DNA from: Carnegiea gigantea | Lineage: Eukaryota > Streptophyta > Magnoliopsida > Caryophyllales > Cactaceae | Assembly: GCA_029747015.1 (NCBI GenBank) | Contig: JAKOGI010001267.1 | Coordinates: forward strand, 124,001 to 188,000 | Direction: 5' to 3' | DNA length: 64,000 nucleotides | Shown here: positions 1 to 13,074 of the stretch, piece after piece | Numbering within the stretch: the first letter of the stretch is position 1 | How the letters are laid out: every line of letters starts with the position of its first letter | Program-made: the position numbers and the translations under genes | Notes under the pieces: generated by a model | What the model was told of the DNA's origin: nothing | Seen by the model: the letters and a program-made list of their open reading frames with translations, nothing else | Database searches by the model: none

Positions 1-327
1 GAGCCAGAGGATACCTTCTCTAAGGAGCATTCACCTGATGAGTCTTTTATTGTGGAGTTTAGTGAGGTTAGACCTTATATGCAACTTAGTGATCCCATTC
101 ATATGGAGTCTTACCCTGACTTAGCCCCCACCCCTCCCATTTCATCCCTTTGTTCTTCCTTCCCCATTCTTCACTCTTCTTTAGACCCTCCCGAGTTTAC
201 TTTTGTAGAGTTTGAGACTTTTGTACTTTTTAATCTTTATTTAGATCAGACTCTTGATGATAGTGACATAGAGAGACTCGATGATCACTTTGAAGGACTT
301 GACTTTAGGCCATCCTATGAGCTTTAA
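1..327 (+). CDS. Partial ORF open at the left edge, unrecognised; probably retroelement-derived
   Basis: The frame is open from base 1 (no start seen) and ends with a TAA at 325-327, about 108 residues. The peptide is acidic, with several Pro/Ser stretches and a D/E-rich end (LDQTLDDSDIERLDDHFEG). I recognise no domain. Because an LTR-retrotransposon-like polypurine motif occurs about 1.8 kb downstream and no host-gene features are visible, I infer this is the C-terminal end of a retroelement ORF lying mostly outside the window. It could also be an unrelated host exon. Confidence 0.3.
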   Translation, partial: EPEDTFSKEHSPDESFIVEFSEVRPYMQLSDPIHMESYPDLAPTPPISSLCSSFPILHSSLDPPEFTFVEFETFVLFNLYLDQTLDDSDIERLDDHFEGLDFRPSYEL

Positions 328-2160
328 TTTTCATATCTCACTTGATTGGCCTTGCCTTGGTCCTCTTTTCTTTCCCTTTAGAGATGTTGGACTTCATTTT
401 GGTCATTCAGACCACTCTCAATAGGTTATGCATTCATTTGGTCACATCATTGTTAGGCCATTGACTTGTGCGTCTGATTTTACACACACACATCTCTCAT
501 TTGATTGGGCTAAGAACTTTGATAAGCTCAAGAGAGCCTTGAGTTGCATTCTTCTTATGCACTTTAGTTGGGCTGCACATCATATTTCTAGCTAGTTTCA
601 TTTCTATGAGGATTGTGCTCGAATGTTTATAAGCTGTTACGAGCTTTGGTGGGTTTTGATGAGTTGCAGCTTGTGAGCTGAGATGGAGCGGCTGATGCTC
701 CCTGGACCTCTTTGACATCATTTGAGTGAGGCATTAGTTTGGATACACTTAGTATCCAACCTAGTATGATCGTTCCACCCCTTCTCTATTCTTATTTTTC
801 TTTTCTTTTCTTTCTTCCTTTTTGTACATAGTTGTGGATATTTAAGACTGCGATTATGTGGATGATTTTGACTTTGTTTTGTTTATACTTTGTTTTCTTT
901 TGTTTTCTCATGTGATTTTCGAAATTTTGATTTTGGTCTCGTTTTTTTATTTTGGTGGTGTCCTAATTTGTATATACTTGTGAGTTTGTGTTGGTTTCAC
1001 GATTGTATAACTTATGTGCTTGCCTTTTGGCGCCTTAGTTCCCGCAATGAGGACATTGTGGAGTTTTGGTGTGAGGTAAAGTGCGCATTTGTACATATTT
1101 TTTGATTTTCACAAATTCAAAAAGATTTTTGTTTTCCTTTGGGGATTTGTGTGCTTCCTAACGCGATTGTGATCCCATTTTGTTAGGTTATTGAGTTATA
1201 TGTAGATAGAGTTTGCAAGATGAGATGTCTAGTTGAGGATGTAGATTCGATTTTTCATAATAACCCCATCTCATATTGGTGATTTTGTGTCTACCTTATA
1301 CACTTTACTGTCAATTCTTTGGGTCTTATTGTTAAGTTCGCATGTGAACTTTTTGTTTGTCGAAGTTGCCTTTTATGCTCTTGAAAAATGCGAAAAAAAG
1401 AAGAAAAAAGGAAAAAGTCTAAAAAGTAAATAAAAACCTGGGCACCAATATTCATAGGCATTATCTTTATTTCATATCCTTAATTGGCTTGAATATGTGC
1501 TATTTTACTTGATTATACAAGTAACTACTTTGCACAATCTAATAAAGTCCCTTTTTAGGAAATGCCCGAATATTTGTAAGTCAAGTAAGTTTTGTTCTTA
1601 AAAAAGAAGAAAAAAAGGGGAAAAAATAGAGCAAAGAAGGCAATTAGGCAAGAAAATGGGGATCGCGTTGTTGTCACAACTTGATTCATAAGGGTTTATA
1701 CACATTTGTATATGCACCAATGTATACATATCATTGCACATTATTATGTGGGGTGAAAAGTGAACATCGGAATGTATTTTGTGAGTAGATTGGCTTCTGA
1801 TTATACGTTCTTTTTGTATATAATTTGGTGATTTGGTTACTGGAGTGTTGCAATTGCTTAAGTTGTGTACATAATTTTCCCATCACTTGTATATATGTTT
1901 TTATTTTGAAAAAAAAAATCAAAAAGATTTTCCTTAGTTTTTGAAAATATTTTTGTGGATATTTCACTTGAAAATCTTCATGAAACCTCACTCATCTACT
2001 TGAAAAACCGAGGGGTTTAAAGGACCTGTTACATATGCTAAATGCAACCGTGATTCCTACGAAAGCGAGTTAGGATTTCCTTTTTTTATTTTCCATTTCT
2101 TTTTAGCTAGTTTAGTTTGTTTTGCTCAAAGACAAGCAAAATCTAGGTATGGGCGTATTT
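328..2160 (+). mobile_element. 3' untranslated part of a degenerate LTR retrotransposon (likely Ty3/gypsy)
   Basis: This is T-rich DNA with no coding capacity. Near its end (2123-2160) it has a segment in which GACAAGCAAAATCTAGG is followed by a G-rich tract. This resembles the GACGAGCAAA...TGGGGG motif just upstream of the 3' LTR in many plant Ty3/gypsy elements, where the G-rich part is the polypurine tract. Here the tract is interrupted (tatgggcgta), so it is decayed. A clear LTR pair cannot be shown because the 5' side is outside the window. Confidence 0.4.
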
Positions 2161-3363
2161 ATTTGCACCAAAAATATAATATTTCTACGATATCTTTATA
2201 TCTAATTTGTGTTCAAAATAATTATTATATATAGATTTTTATTTAAATTTATTTTATTTTTGTATATGATGAAAAATCAGAGAAATGGGAAACATAAGAT
2301 GAAAATGTTCAATTAAGAAGTTCAGGCTTAGCTTCCACTTGACTTGGCCTATGTTAGCCCACTCCTTCTCTTGACCCAAAAACTAGAAGAAGAAGCAAGA
2401 AAAAATGGAATGGAGTGGGAAGGAGAAGGATGAAATGGAATAGAGAGGGAAGGAAGGGGATAGAGTGGGAGAAATAGAAAATTATTAACATCAAAATGTG
2501 AGGAGGAGTGAGAGAAAGTAAAATGGAGTAAAAAAGAGCAAGAAGGAATAGAATGGAGTGAAAAAAAAATTATATTTACCTTTAAGAAGTCAGAATAAGT
2601 GAAAATATATTACAAGTGGGATACAAATAGTGTATGAATGATATATGGCATCTCACATGGCGCAAAATAATGACTTGGCAAATCGCAATTGGTGGATGTT
2701 AGTTGAGATGTGTTGGTCAACATTAATGCTATTAATTAGAATTTATTATCTGTTATTATCTTAATTATTTATTGCAAGGTTTTACACTCCTAACTTATTT
2801 TATTTTTTGAATAAGCCCTCATACGGTTAACTTGGTGTGCAATAATTAATTTTTTTGCATTTCAAATTGATTCATGTTATTTCTCAATATTAAAAGAATA
2901 GAATTAGATAAGATAATCAAATTTTACTTAAATTTTAATTGTTACTACTTATTATTTTTTTAAGGCTATATCTTGAGGTCATTGCAAATAAGTAAGAGCT
3001 TATTGCCATATAGCAATTTAATCACATAGGACAATTCATGAATTATATATAGGACAAATATATAAGGTTGTGTCAGAAATTGTAGTATGATTTTTATGAA
3101 ATTAATTTAAACTAAAATATAGTTCATTTAACTCATAGAAAACATCCATCACAAATTAATTAAACATGTGACATGTTCGAGAATCATTAAAAAAATAGTA
3201 AATAGTGAATCATTATAATATGAAAACAAAAGAAATTTAGAGTGATTTTAAATAAAAATAGAAAGGAAATAATAATTATATTATTATGAAATCGTTAATC
3301 CACTTTAAAATAATATATTTTTATTAATTATTTATACTAATAATAATAAACAAAAATTGACTA
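2161..3363. other. AT-rich non-coding DNA, possibly LTR remnant plus Helitron body
   Basis: No coding region is visible. A purine-rich patch at about 2395-2570 repeats GGAATGGAGTG-like units. The rest is AT-rich and leads into the Helitron-like terminus at 3364-3394. I could not find a convincing Helitron 5' end (TC after an A) or an LTR boundary. Confidence 0.35.
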
Positions 3364-3394
3364 ACGTCCTTGCATCACAAGGGTATAAAACTAG
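3364..3394 (+). mobile_element. Helitron-like 3' terminus (hairpin plus CTAG)
   Basis: A short palindrome, CCTTG-catca-CAAGG, is followed after about ten bases by CTAG and then T. Helitrons typically end in a small hairpin, 10-12 bases, CTRR, and insert between A and T. The AT-rich DNA immediately upstream fits a non-autonomous Helitron body. The 5' end is not identified, so the element length is unknown. Confidence 0.45.
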
Positions 3395-3457
3395 TAAGTG
3401 AAAAAGTAGAAAGAAATAAAAACCACATACACACCCACAAAAAGAGCAGGGCTTTGA

Positions 3458-3466
3458 ATGATCTTA
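3458..3466. repeat. Left 9-bp target-site duplication of the MULE
   Basis: ATGATCTTA lies directly outside the left inverted repeat and matches ATGATCTTG at 21663-21671 in 8 of 9 bases. A 9-bp duplication is the hallmark of Mutator-superfamily insertion. Confidence 0.75.
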
Positions 3467-4400
3467 GGGAAAATTACAAGAGAGTCATTCATTAAATGAC
3501 CCTCAACTAACTTATTTTTTTTTAACAACAAAAGAGTGTTCCTTTTAGAAGGAAAAGGAAGGAAGGAAAAATTAGATCTGAGTTGAAGTGACCAAATTGC
3601 CCTTAATAAAGGTGGGGAGTTGTCTGCCATTAAGTTGTAGAAACATATGAAGTAAAATATGGGTTTTTCTATTTTGGCTCTCTTTCTCTCTCTACGGATA
3701 GCTTTCAATTCAAAAGATTTGTGTTCTTTCTCCTTCAATAGCTCTTTTATCTCCTCCATATCTCTCTTCCTCTATTCCATGTACTCACTTTCACCTGAGA
3801 TTTTAGCTGAGAGAAGGATTTCAGATCTCCCGCAGTGCTGGTGTTGCAATCCGTAAGATGGGCTCTACTAAGCTCCAATTGTTGGTTCGTGAGTGAGAAG
3901 GATAGAGTGAGGCTAGGTGCGTAGGTGTTCAACAGAGAAGGAAGATGGGGAAAACAAAGATGAATTTGTACTATTTGCTAAAGAAATGAAAAGATACCAT
4001 ATGGGTAAACAACTATAATTGGTTGGCTATACAACATGTATGTCATAGTAGGTCGCACACATCAGTAATGGGCTAGAAGATTGGGCTTTTTTCATCATTA
4101 TTGTTACTGTAAATCACAATTATTTAGGCATATATGTATGTCATGATTTTGTTAATTGCTTACCAAGGTGGTAAGGCTGTTCTTGTTTTATAATCCAAAT
4201 GGTAAGGAAATAAGTAATGGCAGTGAACCATAATACTATAAGGGAAGTCAGACACTTGAGTGAACAAAAAAATAAAATGCAGTGGCATGGTAAGGTGTAT
4301 AGAGCTATGTATAACAATGGTATTATGAGTGAATAGGCTATAGGGTAGGCAATAGTGTCCTCAGGGGAACAATGTATAATGTGATAAAATAGGGTGATCA
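3467..4400 (-). repeat. Left long terminal inverted repeat of the MULE
   Basis: Read on the minus strand, this segment aligns by eye with 20926-21662 on the plus strand. The shared DNA covers the CTCAAGTGTCTGACTTCCCTTATA region, the GAGAGA-rich region and the AATTTTCCC terminus. There are many substitutions and small indels, so the two arms are old. The inner limit is approximate. Confidence 0.72.
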
Positions 4401-4820
4401 TCTTATCATTGGGTGATCATGTTGGTGGAAGACTAACATTGGAGAACTTGCAAACCAAAAGCACGTTCGTTATTTTTCATGGTAGACATAGCTTAGGGAA
4501 TAGGTAAACTGAGGGCTGTAGTGGTCGAGATTATGTAAGCCGCTTGTATGAAGAGAATGATTTACTATTATTAGAGCTACCGAAATAATTTTATTGTATG
4601 ACATACGGGTCAAATGCAAAGGTATCTAAGAGGTTGATGGGAATGAGTCGTCCAAAGGGATTCAAGGTAGTAATTGTTGTGACGAATATGTAAAATAGAT
4701 GTATATAATGTTGGTATAGAGATGGAGGTAGGGGGAGGGAAATAATTGTGTATGCATTAGGGAGGGGGTGGTGGAGGAAGGTGTAGATGGGAAAGTAACC
4801 TATGAGGGTCAACAAAATGT

Positions 4821-5039
4821 ATGTTGGTAACGGAGGAAATAGGGGTGGAGGAGGGGCAAAGAATGGTGAAGGATACTATAGGTAGTGGTTTATCGAAGAA
4901 AAAAGTATGGTACAGTTTGAAGTACAGTAGAGAAATGTTGATGCTAGTGGAGGGAGATATGGATGTGAGGTTGATATTCAAAGGAAATGATAAACATGGC
5001 TATTTATATGTGTGTGACAATGACGGTCCGAGGAGATGA
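4821..5039 (+). pseudogene. Possible MuDR-type transposase N-terminal fragment
   Basis: This is a 72-residue ORF. Its middle contains WYSLKYSREMLMLVEGDMDV followed by a segment with GYLYV. The spacing (a W-x-L motif, then a G-D-x-D motif, then a short hydrophobic strand) resembles the N-terminal region of plant MuDR-like transposases as I remember it. It lies inside a MULE with 9-bp duplications, which fits. No catalytic DDE domain was found nearby, so this is a fragment. Without a search this remains tentative. Confidence 0.35.
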
Positions 5040-8000
5040 GTATGAAAGGGTGTTGCAGCTTATGAAGGAGGAACACACACTTGTGATGATGGGGGGTATG
5101 TGGTATAAGCGGGACAGGTGAGAATGTAGCAGCGCAAGGGGGTCATAATGAAGGTGGCAAACAAGGAGCACTAAAAAAGTAGTCCTTATTACAGGATGTA
5201 TATCGCGAAAGCTTGTAGGTGCTCTAAATGAGGCAAAGTCGAATATATGAAGATCTATATAATCCCCAAGCTAATTTTGATGCAAACTATGAAGTGATGT
5301 TGTTGACGTTGAAGATTTTTTGGATGGTTCGTAAAGGCCAGGCATAAACAGCAAATGATTATAGGGGGCGACTGATGGTTTGATTAAATTTTTATTTAGT
5401 ACACATACTTGTAAACCTAATATGCTAGGGATGCACTAATTGTATGTTATTGCAGGCTCTATTGTTTGAGTTAATGATAGTGACAAAAAGGTTAATATGG
5501 AACTTCAATGTTTAGGTGATGTTCAACTCATCTGAAATGAGGTCACATTTTGTAGGTGCACTATTTGCATCCACCATCATTGTTTACCCAAACACATTGT
5601 CATGTTTACCGTGGCGAGGAACGACTAGTAACGTGATATATGTAGTGTATGTTTTAGAGTAGGTGCACAGTAGTCCGGATGGGTACCCCGATGTGTACCA
5701 ATGCGGAATGATGATGTGTAGGTACTTCAACTATCTTAATGAATGTTTTATAGTAGGAAAATATGCTATGGATTAAAAAGGGTAGCTTTTTTATTTGGTG
5801 ACTTATTTGCGTGCAAATGTAATAGCTTGATTAAGCAAACTGTTATCTGCGTTAATACATCAACTATTGTTAAAGTATAGCATTACTTGAAGTCAGTCAT
5901 GCCATGAAATTAAAGTGGGGCTAGATGCGTAGGACAAGTATGCAGCAAATTATATGTTTATGACATTTTATGTTTCCATATTGTTGTTTACCATCATGAT
6001 ATGTAATGGAAAGTGAGGTAAACCTCGTATTTCCCATTAATGTGGATAAAAACTTGTTTTTGTGGGCAATGAGTCTCATGAGAAGATGTATTTGGTTATG
6101 AAATTTAAGAATACAACATTAAGAATAAAGTCGATACCTATTCAACACCAACTTTGTAAATATAATTGGAATATGCACTTGCATTTTGCTAACTACAACA
6201 TTTAATAGAGACAACCATTCAATACCAACTTCACCATTGAAGCCATGGAGCGCGTCACTTAGAATTGAACTTTATATAGAGAAAAATAGTTCGCAATAGG
6301 GTGAACAACGTCCCTTTCACCACATTAGACAAGCACTTGAGGTCATGAATTTTCTTGTTTTATTACTATCCAATTTGAGGTATAATGAACATTGTGCCGG
6401 TTACATGGCATGCTTCTCCATCAATGTACACGTACCCATTGTCATTAATATTGTGTGGCACCTTTGTGTATGTGATGCATTATTAAAACGATCTAATAAC
6501 AGGTCAACTATAGATAACATATAACATTATTTGATATCACTCATGACATCTCAAGTAAACACTAAAAAATGTGGCGCAAGAAAATGGGGAAAATGTTACG
6601 CTTACCAGATTTCGTATAGTAGTTTACCATGGTGGTACATCAACGAAAACTTGGTAAACATCATATGTCCCATTACCCCCGAGAGGAAGTTCTTTATGTT
6701 GGGAAAGAGCTATGGGCAATGGCATATATAGTCATGGATGGTAAGATTATCATATAAGTCCAATATCCGTTTACCGATACGATAATGATGCGTGTCCTTT
6801 AATGTTAGTCGTGCTTCGTTAAAGTAATTTCTAATTGTGCTTACCTTTGAAGTACTGTGTATTTACAACATAATGCGTTGTCTTCCAGGAGATGGAAAAT
6901 AGGTATGGTTGGTTCAGGCTCGGGTTCGTGTTCATATCCAACATCAAGGAGTTCAACATAGCATGTCATTAACATAACCCGATCACACGGGTTGGAATGA
7001 GCATGCCCTATACCCATGTGATATTGAAAGTAATTAACCATATTTTTCACATGCTTATTCAATTTCAGATAAAGAGCTGAAGTTTAGGTGCATAATTATC
7101 AAATATTTGATTAACATTTTCAACCAAATGTAATTATATAACATGTTAAATTAAGTTTACTTACTACCTTTAGCAATTACTGTGTCATAGTCCCCCAATT
7201 CCGCTTAAAATGCATTGTCACATGTTATGTTACTTTTTGTGCTCTTCATTATCAAATACTAGGGTCATCGAGTAAATGTTAAATGGGTCTATGGTTGACC
7301 TGTTGACCCCATGACACTGAACTTATAAAGTGGTTTTGTTTCCCCTATGTTAAGATTCTTGACGAGATCATTTCCCATTGATTTAAACGAATTAAAAGTG
7401 TGAAAGCGTATATTTTATCAGGTTTAAATTATGTACCCAAACCCACTTAAGTTCTTATCGGCGTGGGGTAGGTAATGGTGTCAGGTAGTCTTTGCCCAGT
7501 TTAACACTAATAGTAACATTAGATAGACATGAATGTTAAGCTTTACGTTTACTACATTTAATGTTGTAGTTTATCCAACTGTATGAAATACAAATCGAGG
7601 TGCAACTAATACTTTCAATGAGTCCCATCGGAGACAAACTCCACCTACAAAGTCATAAGACTCCATAAAATCGTGGTTCATTTCCATCTCCATAAGATTT
7701 TTCGGGCATTTTGATCTCCGACGTGGATGTCAGTGACAACCATAATAGGAGCTCGTGTTATAAACAGTTATCTCCTTAAATTTTGTAGGAATGATGCATG
7801 TGCAATCCCCCTATAATTCCAATAGCAATGTGTTCGTTGTTGACACTGTAGTTATTAACTTGATGAGGAAAGCCAATTTGTAAATCAGTGGCGAATGAGT
7901 TGAAAGTGTATTCAATTCAGTTTCCTTCTTTAAGAATGGTCGATATGATGTCCACTTATGGCCCACCTAAACCTTTTTGTAGCATGTGCATATACATGTC

Positions 8001-9890
8001 ATCACTCTAGCCATAGAACTCGTGTGTGAGAACGAATTATGATACCGCAAATGCTCTTAGTAGGGTGATTGATGATGCAGGAATGTGTTCTATGCTGAAC
8101 ATCTGAAATATGTCATCATCTGTACTAACCTATACTACCTGTAAGAACAGTATACCATTTTCTCGTGCTGCTCTCATCCATTCTTCAGTCCAATTAGTAC
8201 TGAACTTCCTTACGATTGGAATGTGCATTGGTACATGTATTCCTTAGCGTGACATCCATCTTAGGTTGTAACAATTTTGATGGGTGCAATCCTTGAATTT
8301 ATCCCACAATTGTATTGGGATGTCCATGAAGGAGAGTAACGTAAGATTGTCAATTGGATTGAAATGTTAACCATCGACTCAATAACATTAGGCAACATAA
8401 CGAATCCGTTAAAAAAATGTTGAGAACTGGAATTGTAGGAGGCCACCCGTAGGTTAAGAAGAGAATGGGCAAACGCTTAATTTTTTTATTAAGTAGTAAC
8501 GTGTATATTGTGATAATAAACTTTTTTATGCAATGATATATGTGCGAGAATGGTAGTCACGTGTTAGAGGAACCAACTATAGTGATTAAATTTCAAACCA
8601 ACTTTGTAATGTATTTTATACAATTCTGATAACAACTGGGACCATTACATTAAGTATGCACTTTTTATCCAACCAGGCCTTAACTGCCTCAATGTATGCA
8701 GTCATGAAATGGGTCATGATGCATTTATATTAATCAAGTGACACACGATTTAATTGTGGACCACTACATTAAGTATGCAACTTTGATCGTATCTCCCCCC
8801 TTGGTTGGTCACCACTGCTTGCATTTCCCTTATCGTCCAAAGACACTGATGGATTGCTCATCCAATTTCTCCCCTCCTCATTCACATAATCCACTTCCCT
8901 CAATCTCACTTTTTAGATTCCCTTCATTCACATACATGACTTTTTTCATAGGACTTCACAATCGTTTCCGTCCAGTTTGTAACCCCATTACAAGTACTTG
9001 CAAAATACACATCATAACAAACACATTGTTCTGGGCCTGTAACTCCATCACTATCAATATGAAAGTCCCCACTGTATTATTCCCCACAACAAAGAAGGGG
9101 TTTGCATAAATATAGATTTCCTATGTTTGCCTATTAAGTGCAATCTGTCTACCACGGTATACATATACATAGACGCTCGTTGTTTACATACATAGTGCAA
9201 TGTGTATAGCAGGGTATGAACTATCTGTATTATAGGCTAACAAAATGAAGCATTTACGTATTATACCTTAAGCAACATTCCATTTCGCTACTCATTGACA
9301 CTTATACTATCGGTGCACAAACAAAACATTTTCATGACATGGTGTTCAACATTGTGTATTAAAAACCACCCTATCATAATACATTCATCCTTTCAATTAT
9401 TATAAAATAAATGGGCTACACATCGGCCTTAAATTTTGGATCTCTATTTCAAACACATTGCTCCAAGTTTAATAAATTGTTCTAGGTGCAATTATGGAAT
9501 TGCCATGGAAACTCCACATGAGATTATAACTTCATAAAATCATTTTCCTACTATTTTACTTTCATACACTAACATATAACCACCATCAAATTTTATTATT
9601 ATGTTTACCAACTATGCACTCTACATCTACTTGGCTACACTTATCATAATCATTAGGCACACAAGCAAAACCAGTTTCATAAATTTATCTCATAACTCAT
9701 GTCCAAAGGGTCTACTTCAATGGCTGTGCGGCTCCTACCTACTAAGATATTTATTTACCAACCAAGCACATCTGGTTGGCCTAGGTAGATGTAGGGCGTA
9801 ATATAGTTAAACAATACAATCATGCCTACCTAATATGCATGCCACATTCAACATATACTACTGAAATTCCAACGTTACAACTATCAGCCC

Positions 9891-9893
<3 letters not shown>
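5040..9893. other. Decayed MULE interior, no intact gene
   Basis: Only short ORFs are present. On the minus strand, about 7600-8250 reads as a patchy coding-like tract (including NWTEEWMRAARENGILF) broken by stops, but I do not recognise the family. The plus-strand ORF at 8738-9109 (123 aa) is Ser/Pro/His-rich and looks like chance. The region probably once held the MULE transposase gene and possibly captured sequence. Confidence 0.4.

Positions 9894-9961
<68 letters not shown>
9894..9961. repeat. (TA)n microsatellite
   Basis: About 34 TA units lie directly against the left end of the gypsy element. The right flank of that element begins ATATATA, so the microsatellite may have grown from the target sequence. 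This obscures the expected 5-bp duplication. Confidence 0.95.
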
Positions 9962-9965
<4 letters not shown>

Positions 9966-9971
9966 CGTGTG

Positions 9972-12900
9972 TGTAATAGCCCGTCATTAAATCATGTTTA
10001 TTTATTTAATTAAGTCATATTATTAATTTTTTACATTTATTTATCTCATTTAATCATCCCGATTGGGAGAATTCATTCTGGGCCCCACTTTACAATTCGA
10101 GTTTTATTTACCGTAATAATTTCGAGTGAATTGATATTAGACCCCGATAAATATGATTAGGTGATTAATTATTTTTTATAATGTCACAAAAACTTAATTT
10201 TTAACCATGCAAAAATTTGGGCTCAAATTCATTAGGTTTGGCCCAATTCATTTAGGCCTGATTTGCAGCCCGATTCATTTTGGGTTGAATTTTGGCCCGA
10301 AAATTTTAGTGTGCTTAAATTAAGTTAACCGCCATCATTTGTACCAAATTATAATTAGCAAGAAGCTACTTTTGGTGCTTAAATATTAGCCAAGCTATTG
10401 AGATAACTTCAAAAGAAAAAGAAATCATGCTAGTCTAGCCACACATTCTTTCTCCTTCCTCTTCTCCTTTCTTCCCCCACCTCATGTTACTGCTGTTGTG
10501 TGGCTGAGTTCTGGTGGCTGCCACCACATTCTGCCATTAGCCAGGGCCACATCCGACCACCAGCCCCCACCCCCAACACCACCAACCACCAATCCCAACT
10601 TGTGCCACCCCCAGACACCACCTCCATCTTCTTATATTCAAACTTGAAGTGAGGTAAACTCTAACTCCACCTTGATTTATTTTTTTGGTTTTTGTGATTA
10701 TTTTAGTTATGATTTATGTTCTTATGATCAAAATAAATGCTATCATGCAAATTTTATTGTTGTTAGAGATGTTGAATATTGTGGTGTTGTGTTTGAACTT
10801 GATCAAGGGGGTTTGCATCAAGAAGGCGTGAGTTTGAGTTGTTTATCTAAATGTTGTGATCTTGGAATGAAAAATGAATTTAAAGGTTGTGAGTGATCTT
10901 ATTAAACTAATTATGGTGGTTAGATGTAATTTTGAGTTGGACATAATCTAGGGTTTCCAAATCATGCATGATTAAGGTGAATTTTTGAATCAAGCATATT
11001 ATTTGTGTATATGGATAAAGAAATGAATCTTGGATGTGTTGTTTAGCTTGGGAAATCACTTGAGGTGATCTTGTGTAAAGGAGTGGATTATGAAAATTTT
11101 TCCAATTGATTATAAAAGGTCATTTTGTCTATTTATGCAAATAGTAAGCTTATGGATGTGGTTTGAGTGATTTTGAAAAAGAGAAGAAATGAAAATTTGA
11201 TGTAGATGATTATGGAGTAAATTTGAGTAATTTGGCTATATAACATGATGATAAGAGACAAGACTTTGTTAAATAATTTTAAGGAGTGATTTTAGATGGG
11301 GAATTATGTGAAAAGAAGGGGGAAAACAAGAACAGTAAGACTGTGAACATATCTGAAATAGGGGTCAATTTGCGATTAAACTGGTACTGTTTCGCCCAGT
11401 GAAAAATTATTATTTTGGGTGGGTAGATAGATATGTGAGTTGTTTTTCAAATTCCTTTTGAATCACTTCATTCCGAGTTGTGTGGAAAAAGTTATGGCCA
11501 TTTTACTAAGACTACGCAAGACAGGTCTGAGCTATGCACAGTTGTGTTTCAACTCAATTTTAGGGGCCATGTTGTGGTAATTGGGTTTGGAACTATGAAT
11601 AAAAGTGTTGCAGGACTTCCCAAGCTTTTCATATTGAAGTTTTATCACTCAATTGGAGTTCGGGGCTGAAAGATATGGATTTTCTAAAGTAGACCTTCGA
11701 ATGGTAATATGAGGGAAGAAAGAAATCATGGCATTTGAAAATATTATCCAGAGTCTCTACATAATTATGGATAGTGCAAAGAAATTACAAAGTCTAGTGA
11801 GTTCAAAAACTTTCATTTTGTATAGAAGCTTACTTAGGTTGGAAAAATCAAGTTAAATGGGCATGGAAATGAAATTGGAGAAGTGAAGAGGTTAATGACA
11901 CAAGCTAAGGTTATATAGGTAATCCTGAACCTCACAACAACCCTCTTGGCATTAAACCTTCCATTATTCATTTCAGAAACATCAAAAACCCATATTTCAT
12001 TTATATCCATTAAAGTCTTTTCATTATCACCTCAATTATTTCATTTTGTTCTATTTTGCTCCAACTTGTTTCACTCCGAGTTCAATGACCCTAACTTATT
12101 TGGTTTTCATATCATTTTAGTGTAACTTATCTTATATTGAATTGTTTGAGTCATTGATGCCCTTTTTATTAATCAATTTCCATAAAGTTATAAATTATGA
12201 GAGTAAAAGTTGTTTACTAACTGCATTTGCCTATAACTACATTTCTTAAGCAGAAACTAGTCTTAGTCTATCGTTTCCCATTGTGCATAAGCATTATCAA
12301 GTGACATTGCATTTTAAAGACTTCAGGTACGTCATTACCTGTATCTTTAGAAATCAGCATGTGTTTATCAAAATAAAATGTTTTGGTAAGTACATCAATG
12401 AATCAGTTTAATCAGTGATTTATCACATAATTAGTGACCCCATCAGTTATCAGTTACAGGGCATTGCCCTTCAGGTATCCATGCGGCTTCAGGCCAAGTC
12501 CCCGATCGTCTTGGTAGGTGTACATCTACCCATAGATCGTAACAGTTACAAGGGGCTCACTTACAGATAATAATCAGCAATGTAGTTTTACATTTATCTC
12601 AATCACTGTCTTAACTTAAAATGAATTGCCAAGCGGGCCCAACAAATATTGTAAGGTTATTTTACAATATAGTAATGTATGTACTGAGTTTCGGCCCATC
12701 ATTCAAAATGCTTTCCTGTTTTGTTTTAGGCATGCACAGGAGTTGCTTTATTCTACCAAGCTAGTTGAAGAAATCAAGGGTCTAAGGACATCTGGATAGG
12801 TTCATAGTGGTGGCTGTTCATATTATATAGAGAGCATTAGATAAGCACTTCAGTAGATAGTGAGGTAAGTTAGTAGTCATTACTTGTATATGATTTGATG

Positions 12901-13058
12901 AAGTTTGAAGATGTATATAAGTGACCCATGTTATATCCAGTCATGGTGTATAGAGCCTAGTCCTTCGGGACGGCGATAACGCCCTGTTCATTGGGTTTAT
13001 TAGTTGTAATAGAGATTATGGAGATGAACGGTGATACAGGTACAGTGGGGGCGTTACA
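9972..13058 (+). repeat. Left LTR of the nested gypsy element
   Basis: It starts TGTAATAGCCCGTC and ends GGGGCGTTACA. It is collinear with 17844-20925 throughout. Small ORFs inside it (for example 11478-11669) recur in the other LTR and are not taken as genes. The true start could be 9962, because the bases between (tgtgcgtgtg) also begin with TG after the TA run. Confidence 0.88.
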
Positions 13059-13062
13059 GTTT

Positions 13063-13074
13063 TGGTATCAGAGC
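13063..13074 (+). promoter_or_regulatory. Primer binding site, initiator tRNA-Met type
   Basis: TGGTATCAGAGC lies 4 bp after the left LTR end. It is the standard complement to the 3' end of plant initiator tRNA-Met and primes minus-strand cDNA synthesis. Confidence 0.9.

Noticed and set aside
8738..9109. 123-codon plus-strand ORF in the MULE
   Set aside because: Composition is Ser/Pro/Thr/His-rich without motif; likely chance in decayed DNA.
13063..13074. tRNA gene
   Set aside because: Only the complement of the tRNA-Met 3' end is present here (as also at 43481 and 59764); these are primer sites.
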